Below are positions 25,826 to 33,875 of a DNA stretch of 64,000 bases, in pieces (the stretch's first letter is position 1; every line of letters begins with the position of its first letter). The DNA lies in the NCBI GenBank assembly GCA_025352065.1, contig JANXUC010000002.1, positions 1 through 64,000 of the forward strand, given 5' to 3'. A program made the translations under genes and the position numbers. Source of the stretch: Acidobacteriaceae bacterium. GTDB taxonomy: Bacteria > Acidobacteriota > Terriglobia > Terriglobales > Acidobacteriaceae. Below the pieces are notes generated by a model. That model searched no databases. It saw nothing but the letters and a program-made list of their open reading frames with translations, and had not been told where the DNA came from.

Positions 25826-27883
25826 TTACTGCTGGGGCGCTTGCGGCTGCTGCGGAGTGGTCGCTGGCGGAGGCGCCATGTTTTCATAGCGTTGCACGAC
25901 CGGATCCAGCTTGATTGTGCCAGGTACCAACGGCATTTTTGTGACCTGACCCTTGACTGCGTCAGCCAGCTCGATGCCAAGATTCTCCAGCGTTTTGCCG
26001 GTCACACGGTCGAGTTCAACGCGAGCCTTCTCGTAAGCCGCCATGGCTGCGACGAGGTTCGTAGCTCCTTGCGTCAGATCGCGCTGTGTCTGCAGAACCA
26101 AAGTGTTGGTCGAAGCGCCGAGAGCATACTTCTTGGTCTCAGCATCCAGCGACTGCTTCGCCAATTCCACGCCCGCCTTGGCCGCATCCACACGCGCCCG
26201 GTCCTGCTGCACGGTGAATAGAGCATTGCGTACTTCAATTCGAACCTGATTCTCCAGCTGATTCAAGCGCATTTCCGCTTGGCGGTATTCCAGCTGGGAA
26301 CGAATCTGGTCAGCCTGCGCAGCGCGGTTGCGGAGCGGGATGGTCAATTGAACTCCAGCACCCCTATCCGGCGCTGTGCTGGTGAAAAGATCGGAGAGCG
26401 TGTCTCCATAGCCCTTGGTCGGAATTGGTTTTTCGCAGAAACCCTGGACAATAGTCCCGTCCGGAAGTTTCACAGTCGGCACGCAGCGGGGATTTTGTTT
26501 GCCGCCCAACGCCGATCCGCCGTAAAACCCGTACAAATCCAGGCTCGGCAAGAGAGCGTTCTTGGCGGCTTTGTTGGTGATTTCGCGGTTTGTGAGATCG
26601 ATGCGAGACTCCGCCAACTCAGACCGATTCTTGAGGGCCTCTTTGACCAAATCTTCGGTAGGAATCCCCGCGTCCTTGTCGGGAACCTCCATGGTGTCGG
26701 TCGGGACTACTTCCGCATCCGCAAGATGAGGATCGGTCAAGCTGCGGCTGATGGCGTTCTTCATCAGCAATTGCTCGAGCTGAAGATTGGTTTGGGAAAT
26801 GATCAGATCTTGCTGCCGCGTGGACGCATCACTCTGAGCGCGCACAATTTCAATCGGTGCCAACGTCCCGATTTCCACCTGCTTCTTGTTGTCGGAAAGC
26901 GTCTTGTCCGCTAGCTGAACGGAGCGTTCCTTTACCTTAACGTCTTCGTAGGCGTTGACCAGATCCCAGTAGATATTCTGAATCTGATTCACTGTTGTGA
27001 TCACTTGCAGCCGAAACGCAACATCTGAAATCTTGCGGTTGTTCTTGGCGGTGACAATGAAGCGGCGGTTGGGAAGGAAGCCAAACCCTTGCAGGAGATG
27101 CTGGCTTAGCGTGAAGCGATAAGTAGGCGTGAGCGAAGGGCTGTAACTGGAAGACGTATTCGTAACCGTCGTCCGGCTGTTGTCGAAGCTCATGCTCAAA
27201 TTGGTACCGGTTTGGAACCCCTGTTGGTATCCAAAATTTCCAATAGTCGTGTTTTGCGACGATTTCGGACCGGAGAAAACCGAAAAGTTATTGAGAGACG
27301 TGGAGCGCTCCATCTGCAGCGTTCCCGTGATGACCGGGTCAAACGAAGCGATGGCCGATCCAACGCCCGAGGTCGAAGTCACAATGCCCGACGTTCCCGA
27401 CCCAGCACCGCCCGTGCCCGTCGATGTTCCGCCAGCGCCCGATCCGCCCGTGGAACCGATTCCCCCGACTCCTCCGCCCGGCGTATTCTGCACCACGCCG
27501 GTATTAACGCCGCGCGTGGACCCGCCAGACTTCGCACGCAGCAAATCCGTATCCGCGATGTCCAGGTTATAGCGCGCGATCGCGATATCCAGATTGTTCT
27601 CCAACGCCAGCGCAATCGCATCGTTCACCGAGAGCATGAGTTTGCCGTTCTGCATCATTAGGTCAATGCGCGGCGTGTTGCTCAGATTCGGCTCTGGCAC
27701 GAGATGCGGAATATAGGGGGCAAAAGGATTCGGAAAATGAGGGTTCGGCCGCGAATAGTCCGGCTGGGCTGACATGGGCTTGGCGATTGCCGGGGCCGCT
27801 TGTTGAGCCATGCCCGGCAAAACCAGTGCCAACGTCAATACGCAAGAAGTAATAAGCCGTAGGGCTGAAGTCAAACGCTGCAT
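25826..27883 (-). CDS. TolC-family outer membrane efflux/export protein
   Basis: About 685 residues. ATG at 27883 is preceded by GGAGAG; an upstream start at 27901 is possible. A signal peptide (LITSCVLTLALVLPGMA) precedes a Pro-rich segment. Two outer-membrane efflux repeats follow: NDAIALALENNLDIAIARYN near 90 and the second around 470-560 (AGVQLTIPLRNRAAQADQIRSQ), with coiled-coil ends (LRDV/QAEMRLNQLENQVRIEVRN). A Gly/Thr/Ser-rich insertion (~120-170) is unusual. The C-terminus is Pro/Gln-rich. It should form a trimeric outer-membrane channel, but no MFP or inner-membrane pump is adjacent. Confidence 0.88.
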   Translation of the reverse strand: MQRLTSALRLITSCVLTLALVLPGMAQQAAPAIAKPMSAQPDYSRPNPHFPNPFAPYIPHLVPEPNLSNTPRIDLMMQNGKLMLSVNDAIALALENNLDIAIARYNLDIADTDLLRAKSGGSTRGVNTGVVQNTPGGGVGGIGSTGGSGAGGTSTGTGGAGSGTSGIVTSTSGVGSAIASFDPVITGTLQMERSTSLNNFSVFSGPKSSQNTTIGNFGYQQGFQTGTNLSMSFDNSRTTVTNTSSSYSPSLTPTYRFTLSQHLLQGFGFLPNRRFIVTAKNNRKISDVAFRLQVITTVNQIQNIYWDLVNAYEDVKVKERSVQLADKTLSDNKKQVEIGTLAPIEIVRAQSDASTRQQDLIISQTNLQLEQLLMKNAISRSLTDPHLADAEVVPTDTMEVPDKDAGIPTEDLVKEALKNRSELAESRIDLTNREITNKAAKNALLPSLDLYGFYGGSALGGKQNPRCVPTVKLPDGTIVQGFCEKPIPTKGYGDTLSDLFTSTAPDRGAGVQLTIPLRNRAAQADQIRSQLEYRQAEMRLNQLENQVRIEVRNALFTVQQDRARVDAAKAGVELAKQSLDAETKKYALGASTNTLVLQTQRDLTQGATNLVAAMAAYEKARVELDRVTGKTLENLGIELADAVKGQVTKMPLVPGTIKLDPVVQRYENMAPPPATTPQQPQAPQQ

Positions 27884-27901
27884 TTCGCTTCTCTCCATCA
27901 A

Positions 27902-28216
27902 ATCGAGACTGCCAAATCCCTAAACTGCAGATTTGGCGTTGAACAATAAGGTTAGACAAAAAAGCCGGGCACTGGTTGGTACGCAAATCCTAAGGCCAAG
28001 GTTCCGTTAGCCTCGCATTCCCTGCCATAGCCAACTCGTACTGAGATCAAAGTTCCAAGAACCAAGGGACCAGTTAGTATAACGAATCAAAGGCAAGCGG
28101 ATGCTGAAGTAAAGCCTTTGGATGACGGCTTTTGCAAGAAAGGTTCGATTTTTACAATGTTTGACAAAGCATATGCAGAATTGGATTTACAAACCTAACC
28201 TACGGCTTCCTCGAGA
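27902..28216. other. Divergent intergenic region between the TolC-like gene and truA
   Basis: No gene is supported. It must hold promoters for both directions. TTGACA at 28161-28166 is a plausible -35 element for truA, but the -10 region is weak and I cannot fix a start of transcription. Confidence 0.3.
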
Positions 28217-29017
28217 ATGCTTCTGATCATGCGTAACCTTAAGCTCATCCTAGCCTACGACGGCACCGAGTTCTCCGGCTGGCAGGTGCAGCCCGGCCTC
28301 CCCACCATTCAAGGATCCCTGGCGTCCGCTATTGGACGGCTCACCGGGGAAAACGTCTTGCCGCAAGGCTCCGGACGCACCGACGCTGGCGTCCACGCCC
28401 GTGCCCAGGTCGCCACATTTTCGACCGACTCGCCTATTCCTGTGGAAAATTGGGAGAAGGCTATGAACGGCATCCTGCCCGCCGCCATCCGAGTGCTTTC
28501 CGTCGAAGCAATGGCCCCTGACTTTCATGCCAGAAAGTCAGCCAAGGCCAAGACTTACGAATACCGCATCTTCCGCGGCCCGATTTGTCCGCCGTTCGAT
28601 GCCAGATACGTTTGGCACTATCCCTACCCGCTCAACGAAGAGGCGATGATTGCGGCTGCGAGCGTGATGGAAGGGGAACACGATTTCACCTCATTCGCGG
28701 CGGTGGACCCGGAGAAAATTGCTGGGGAGAACGCGGCCGAAACGCAAAATCGCGAGCCCCGCACCAACATCCGGCGAATTCATTCGTCTTCCTGGCAGCG
28801 CCGAGGCGACGAACTGATCTACACCGTGCGCGGCTCCGGCTTCCTCCACCACATGGTGAGGAATCTTGTGGGGACGTTCGTCCTGTTAGGGAAGGGAACG
28901 ATCCATCTCGAGGGCCTGTTGAAGATTCTTGCAGCCCGCGACCGCTCCGCCGCCGGACCAACCTCACCCGCTAGCGGATTGTTTCTGGTGTGCGTGGAAT
29001 ACGAGCAAGTTCCGTGA
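28217..29017 (+). CDS. truA: tRNA pseudouridine(38-40) synthase
   Basis: 266 residues. LILAYDGTEFSGWQVQPG opens the domain, PQGSGRTDAGVHARAQVA carries the catalytic Asp, and the second half contains RIFRGPICPPFDARY, HDFTSFAA and SGFLHHMVRNLVGTFVLLG. TruA modifies U38-U40 in the anticodon arm of many tRNAs. An ATG at 28229 would start MRNLKLILAYDG and is just as likely as the one used. An insertion of roughly 15 residues (ENAAETQNREPRT) in the 160s is non-conserved. It is followed by a repeat and the aldehyde dehydrogenase gene. Confidence 0.96.
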   Translation: MLLIMRNLKLILAYDGTEFSGWQVQPGLPTIQGSLASAIGRLTGENVLPQGSGRTDAGVHARAQVATFSTDSPIPVENWEKAMNGILPAAIRVLSVEAMAPDFHARKSAKAKTYEYRIFRGPICPPFDARYVWHYPYPLNEEAMIAAASVMEGEHDFTSFAAVDPEKIAGENAAETQNREPRTNIRRIHSSSWQRRGDELIYTVRGSGFLHHMVRNLVGTFVLLGKGTIHLEGLLKILAARDRSAAGPTSPASGLFLVCVEYEQVP

Positions 29018-29030
29018 ACGCTCAATACAC

Positions 29031-29121
29031 TTTGTCATTTTGAGCGCAGCGAAGAATCCCTTTCGACACCGACACTCTTGGGTGCTAGCAGGAATCCCTC
29101 GGTGCGCTCAGAATGACAAAC
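29031..29121. repeat. Full copy of dispersed palindrome family A (variant)
   Basis: TTTGTCATTTTGAGCGCAGCGAAGAATCCC-type left arm faces a right arm ending CGCTCAGAATGACAAA. The arms pair with a few mismatches around a 25-base loop. It fills most of the truA-aldehyde dehydrogenase gap. Confidence 0.8.
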
Positions 29122-29165
29122 ACATTTGTCAACGAGACGTCTTTCAGCCTGTTAAACTTCCAGCG

Positions 29166-30740
29166 ATGCAAGTGGCCGCACAAACCGAAGCCCGAAGTTT
29201 CGCTTCCTACAACCCCGCCACCGGAGAAGTCTTGCGTGAGTTCGTCTGCGCTTCGAAAGACGAAGTCGACGCCGCCGTAGCGCGCGCCCATGCTGTGCAG
29301 TCGGAATGGCAAGCGCTCGGAGTTCGACGCCGAATCCAAATCCTGCGCAGATTCCAGCGGCGGCTGCAGGAGCGTAAATCGGAAGTCGCACAACTCATCA
29401 CACAAGAAGCCGGCAAGCCTCTGGGCGAATCTTTATTGACGGAAATCTTTGTTGTGCTCGATGCCGCGCGCTTCTGTTTGCACACCGCGTATTCATTTTT
29501 GCGCCCGCAACGAGTGCCGCACGGCAGCCCGATCATGAAGACCAAGTCCGGATGGCTGCTGCACGAGCCGCACGGCGTGATTGGAATTATTTCGCCCTGG
29601 AACTATCCTCTGTCGACTCCCGCGACGGAGAGTGTCGCCGCGCTCGTCACTGGCAACGCCGTGGTGTTGAAGCCTTCAGAACTCACACCGCTGGTAGGAC
29701 TGAAGTTAGCGGATCTGTTGCATGAAGCAGGCGTTCCGAAAGATGTTTTCCAAGTCCTCATCGGCGATGGCTCCACTGGAGCCGCCTTGGTAGACGCGCA
29801 GATCGACAAGATTGTTTTCACCGGCAGCGTAGCCACCGGACGCCGCATCGCCGAAGCGGCTGCGCCAAGATTTTTGCCCGTAGTGCTCGAACTTGGCGGC
29901 AAAGATCCCATGATTGTGCTCGAAGACGCCGACCTCGACACCGCTTCTAGCGCCGCCGTCTGGGGAGCATTCATGAACGCCGGACAAACTTGTCTCTCCG
30001 TCGAGCGCTGCTATGTTCATCGCAGCTTGTATCCGCAATTCGTGCAAGCCTGCGTGAAGAAAACGCGCGAACTCCATGTAGGAAAGGGTGCGGATGGCAC
30101 GACCGAGATGGGCCCGATGATCAGCGAACGCCAGCTGCGTATCGTCGAGTCGCACGTAGAAGAGGCGCGATCAGCCGGCGCCCGCGTTCTGACCGGCGGC
30201 AAAAGACTGCCGGAAATCGGCGCAAATTTTTACGCTCCGACCGTGCTGGCCGACGTGACTCACCGGATGCGCATCGTCACCGAAGAAACCTTTGGCCCAA
30301 TTCTGCCCATCATGCCCTTCGATACCGAAGACGAGGCCATCCAACTCGCGAACGATTCCATCTACGGCCTCTCTGCCAGCGTGTGGACGAAGAACCGTGC
30401 CCGTGGCGAATCCGTAGCCCGCCGCGTCTACACTGGGACAGTCATGGTGAACGATCTGCTCTCCGGTTTCGCCATCAGCGAAGCTCCGCACGGAGGTTTC
30501 CGAGACAGCGGTATCGGACGCACGCACGGCCGCCTCGGCATGGAGGAAATGGTGCGAGTGAAATACGTCGATTCCGACCGGTTGCCGAGGATGAAAAAAC
30601 TCTGGTGGTACGGGTACGGTCCAGCGTTCGCGGCGCAGATGGAGGGCTTCATTGATGCTCTCTTCGCGCGAAGCCCCAGCCAGCGTCTGGCAGGGGCGTT
30701 GCGGTCTTTAGCCGCACTCCGAAAGAAGAAAATGATTTGA
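29166..30740 (+). CDS. Aldehyde dehydrogenase (NAD(P)-dependent)
   Basis: 524 residues from ATG 29166. The Rossmann and catalytic domains carry ISPWNYPLSTP, KPSELTPLVG, FTGSVATGRRIAEAA, the general base in PVVLELGGKDPM near 242, and the nucleophile in NAGQTCLSVERCYV near 275. The family reads EETFGPILPI later. It oxidises an aldehyde to a carboxylate; substrate is not predictable. A C-terminal extension of about 60 residues beyond the usual end is basic and Leu-rich (WWYGYGPAFAAQMEGF...). It lies alone between truA and recJ. Confidence 0.93.
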   Translation: MQVAAQTEARSFASYNPATGEVLREFVCASKDEVDAAVARAHAVQSEWQALGVRRRIQILRRFQRRLQERKSEVAQLITQEAGKPLGESLLTEIFVVLDAARFCLHTAYSFLRPQRVPHGSPIMKTKSGWLLHEPHGVIGIISPWNYPLSTPATESVAALVTGNAVVLKPSELTPLVGLKLADLLHEAGVPKDVFQVLIGDGSTGAALVDAQIDKIVFTGSVATGRRIAEAAAPRFLPVVLELGGKDPMIVLEDADLDTASSAAVWGAFMNAGQTCLSVERCYVHRSLYPQFVQACVKKTRELHVGKGADGTTEMGPMISERQLRIVESHVEEARSAGARVLTGGKRLPEIGANFYAPTVLADVTHRMRIVTEETFGPILPIMPFDTEDEAIQLANDSIYGLSASVWTKNRARGESVARRVYTGTVMVNDLLSGFAISEAPHGGFRDSGIGRTHGRLGMEEMVRVKYVDSDRLPRMKKLWWYGYGPAFAAQMEGFIDALFARSPSQRLAGALRSLAALRKKKMI

Positions 30741-30748
30741 ATTAAGGG

Positions 30749-30830
30749 AGTGCGGTGCTTCAGCGTCGCAAAAGGCTGCTAGTCTTTGATGGACTTTAGT
30801 CCCCGAGGTCAACGCCGCTGAGCGAGAATA
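30749..30830. repeat. Partial copy of palindromic repeat family C
   Basis: AGTGCGGTGCTTCAGCGTCGCAA, then GACTTTAGTCCC, match parts of the larger 159-base element at 50889-51047 (the second part in reverse complement). It occupies the aldehyde dehydrogenase-recJ gap and comes close to the recJ start. Confidence 0.6.
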
Positions 30831-30840
30831 GAAGTTCTTG

Positions 30841-32616
30841 ATGCGCTGGCTTCCCAAACCCTCCGATGTTTCCCTGACTGGCGCGCTTGCCGCGGAATTG
30901 CGCGATCTTCCGGGATTTCGCAAAAGCGAAACCGCTGCTCAGATTCTGGCGCAGCTCCTGCTAGCTCGCGGCATCAGCACTGCCGAACAAGCCGCGCGCT
31001 TTCTGACTCCCTCTCTCGACCACCTACATTCTCCCTACGACATGCTCGGCATGACCGCCGCCGTCGAGCGCCTCGAAGCCGCCATTGAGCGCAAAGAAGA
31101 CATCCTCATCTACGGCGACTACGACGCGGATGGGACCACCGCGATTGTCGTCCTGAAAACTGCCATAGAACTTCTCGGAGGCACAGCGGACTTCCACGTG
31201 CCGCACCGCATTCGTGACGGCTATGGCATGAAAGACGACGTGATCGAGAGCGCCGCCGCCGCTGGCGTCCATCTGATCATCAGCGTCGATACCGGAATCC
31301 GCGCCTTTGCGGCGGCGGAAACTGCGCACCGTCTCGGAATTGATCTGATCGTCACCGATCACCACCTTCCCGGACCGCAAGGCGTGCCGCACGCGCTGGC
31401 CGTTCTGAATCCGAACCAAGCGGGATGCCCCTACCCGACGAAAGACCTCTGCGGTGCGGGCGTGGCTTTCAAGCTGGCGCAGGCTTTGCTGGAGAAGGCA
31501 GGCCGAGAGCGCTTGCTGCCGTCGTTTTTGAAAATCGTAGCCATCGGCACCATTGCCGACTCCGTGCCGCTGACGGGCGAAAATCGCGTCTTCGCCAAAC
31601 TCGGACTTGCCGGTCTGCGAAACCCCGTCAATGTCGGCCTCAAAGCGCTATTTGAAGTGGCGAAGCTCGAGGGCTCGCGCCCGCTGACCGCGACCGATAT
31701 TGGTTTCCGCGTCGCTCCGCGTATCAACGCCGCCGGACGCATGGATATTGCCGGCAGCGTGATTGAACTCTTCGCCACCAAAGATCCGGCCCGCGCCCGC
31801 GAAATCGCCGGCCGCCTCGATATTCTGAATGCGGAACGTCAGGACGCGGAGCGCAAAATCCTCGCTTCTATCGAACAGCGCTTCGAACAAGAACCAGCCC
31901 TTCTCGATACCTACTGTATTGTCGTGGACGGCGAAGGATGGCATCGCGGCGTGATCGGCATAACAGCCACCCGCATCGTCGAGCGCCACAACCGGCCAAC
32001 TCTGGTGATCTCGCACGAAGACGGCGTCGCCCACGGTTCAGGCCGTTCGATCCCTGCGTTCCATTTACTCAACGCCATCGAATCTTGTGCCGAACTCTTT
32101 ACCCGCCACGGCGGCCATGCCCACGCCTGCGGGTTCGGATTGCCCTCGGAGCGGGTTCCGGAGTTGCGCCAGCGCCTGGATGCTTATGCGCGCGGCTGTC
32201 TCACCGAAGCCGATTTCGTCCCAACGCTCGAGTTTGAAACCGACTTGCCGCTCGAGGAAGTCACGCCGGAGTTCTTCCAACTCCTGCAGCGTCTCGAACC
32301 TTTCGGCGTCGGCAATCCCGAGCCTGTTTTCGTCGATCACAACGTGAAGGTCAACTACCCCCCGCGCATCATCAAGGAGAAGCACATCAGCCTCAAGCTG
32401 GCGTCGTCCATCAACGGCGGCCGCCCCCTCAAGGCCATGGGCTGGCGCATGGCCGAGCGCGCTGAGCAAGCGCAGCTCCTGGCCGGAGATGAGTTAGACA
32501 TCGCTTTCACCTTGACCCACAACGACCACCCCGATTTCGGCGGCCTGGAACTCGTGCTGCGCGATTTCCGTAAATCTAAGATTGAAGATGCGCTGCCGAC
32601 TTCAATTCCGGCGTAA
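30841..32616 (+). CDS. recJ: Single-stranded-DNA-specific exonuclease RecJ
   Basis: 591 residues from ATG 30841; a TTG at 30838 is the alternative. The DHH domain has ILIYGDYDADGTTAIVV near 86 and the DHH motif IVTDHHLPGPQG near 175. DHHA1 follows with RVAPRINAAGRMDIA and HGGHAHACGFGLP, and an OB-fold region at the end (LQRLEPFGVGNPEPVF). RecJ degrades 5'-ended ssDNA in recombination and repair. The next gene starts one base after its stop, so the two are probably co-transcribed. Confidence 0.96.
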   Translation: MRWLPKPSDVSLTGALAAELRDLPGFRKSETAAQILAQLLLARGISTAEQAARFLTPSLDHLHSPYDMLGMTAAVERLEAAIERKEDILIYGDYDADGTTAIVVLKTAIELLGGTADFHVPHRIRDGYGMKDDVIESAAAAGVHLIISVDTGIRAFAAAETAHRLGIDLIVTDHHLPGPQGVPHALAVLNPNQAGCPYPTKDLCGAGVAFKLAQALLEKAGRERLLPSFLKIVAIGTIADSVPLTGENRVFAKLGLAGLRNPVNVGLKALFEVAKLEGSRPLTATDIGFRVAPRINAAGRMDIAGSVIELFATKDPARAREIAGRLDILNAERQDAERKILASIEQRFEQEPALLDTYCIVVDGEGWHRGVIGITATRIVERHNRPTLVISHEDGVAHGSGRSIPAFHLLNAIESCAELFTRHGGHAHACGFGLPSERVPELRQRLDAYARGCLTEADFVPTLEFETDLPLEEVTPEFFQLLQRLEPFGVGNPEPVFVDHNVKVNYPPRIIKEKHISLKLASSINGGRPLKAMGWRMAERAEQAQLLAGDELDIAFTLTHNDHPDFGGLELVLRDFRKSKIEDALPTSIPA

Positions 32617-32617
32617 A

Positions 32618-33727
32618 ATGCGCAGCATGAAGCTCGTTCTCTTTCTCTTCTTCATGACTGCCATCTCCGTCGGCCAATTGCGTCCCGTTCAATGGCAACC
32701 AATCTCCGTTCCCACGACGGCCAGTTTGCGAGGACTCAGTGTCGTCGACGACAACACAGTCTGGGCCAGCGGCACGGATGGGACGGTGATCCGGACGACC
32801 GATAGCGGTAAGACCTGGTCGGTCCTCGCAGTTCCGCAGGCGGAAAAGCTGGACTTTCGTGGCATTCGCGCCTTCGACGCATCCACGGCAGTCATCATGA
32901 GCTCAGGTCCCGCTGAACAAGGCCAGGCCCGCGTCTCTCGCACCACCGATGCCGGGAAGCACTGGATGCTCGTTCTGGAAGAGAAAACGACTGGCGCATT
33001 TTTCGACGCCATCGCTTTCTGGGATGCGAAGCACGGCATTCTTGTGGGCGATCCTGTGGACGGCCACTTCATGCTTTTCACGACGGAGGACGGGGGAGTG
33101 ACTTGGCAACGTGTTCCACCGGGGAAACTACCTCCCGCGCTGGAAAAAGAAGGCGCCTTCGCCGCCAGCAATTCCTGCCTCACTGTGCAAGGCGACAACA
33201 ATGTCTGGTTCGCCACCGGTGGCGCCTCCGTAGCACGAGTCTTCCGCTCAACCGATCGCGGCCAATCTTGGCAAGTCGCGGAAACGGCGCTGCATCCCGC
33301 CAACGCATCCACCGGAATTTTCTCTTTGGCTTTTCGCACCCCCCAACACGGCATCGCCGTCGGCGGCGACTACGCTCACCCCACCGCTTCGCCCGCTCCG
33401 AATATTCTCACAACGGAAGACGGCGGCAAGACGTGGCAGCCCGCTGCCCCGAGCGATCTCCCAGGGCTTTTCTTTTCGGCGGTGGCTGACCTGCCTTTCG
33501 TTGATGCGCCTGCATCCGAGCCGACACTTCGCGAAATCCGTTGGGCCGTTGGCAGCAACGGCGTGAACTTCATGACAGCAGACGGCAAGTGGCACAAGAA
33601 AAGCGATGACAATTTTAACGCCGTCGCATTCTCCAGTTCCGGAGTAGCATGGGCCGTCGGCCCCAAAGGAGCGGTCGCGCGCTGGGATGGGAACCAAGAG
33701 AAACCCACCGGTGTCAGTAAACACTAG
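32618..33727 (+). CDS. Exported YCF48/BNR-repeat protein
   Basis: 369 residues. ATG 32618 follows the recJ stop directly; ATG 32627 is equally possible. A signal peptide (LVLFLFFMTAISVGQ) precedes repeated BNR-type blades with the S/T-D-x-G-x-T-W core: TDSGKTW, TDAGKHW, TEDGGVTW, STDRGQSW and TEDGGKTW. This gives a predicted beta-propeller like the YCF48/Hcf136 photosystem assembly factors, though in a non-photosynthetic context the fold is probably used for protein or surface interactions. Function is unknown. Confidence 0.85.
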   Translation: MRSMKLVLFLFFMTAISVGQLRPVQWQPISVPTTASLRGLSVVDDNTVWASGTDGTVIRTTDSGKTWSVLAVPQAEKLDFRGIRAFDASTAVIMSSGPAEQGQARVSRTTDAGKHWMLVLEEKTTGAFFDAIAFWDAKHGILVGDPVDGHFMLFTTEDGGVTWQRVPPGKLPPALEKEGAFAASNSCLTVQGDNNVWFATGGASVARVFRSTDRGQSWQVAETALHPANASTGIFSLAFRTPQHGIAVGGDYAHPTASPAPNILTTEDGGKTWQPAAPSDLPGLFFSAVADLPFVDAPASEPTLREIRWAVGSNGVNFMTADGKWHKKSDDNFNAVAFSSSGVAWAVGPKGAVARWDGNQEKPTGVSKH

Positions 33728-33732
33728 CGTTC

Positions 33733-33760
33733 GTGTGGCAGCGGAGCTTGCTCCGCTGAG
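33733..33760. repeat. Short palindrome, dispersed family B
   Basis: GTGTGGCAGCGGAGCTTGCTCCGC is a second copy of the element at 20017, with a perfect GCGGAGC/GCTCCGC stem around TT. Confidence 0.65.
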
Positions 33761-33875
33761 ACTCTTAACTGTCCAGATGCAAAAACTTGTAAATCACCAA
33801 ATCCCGCAATATTTCCCTCAACCCCCGTTCCATTTAAGATCGAATCCCGCATCCAAGCGCCATAGGAGGAACTCC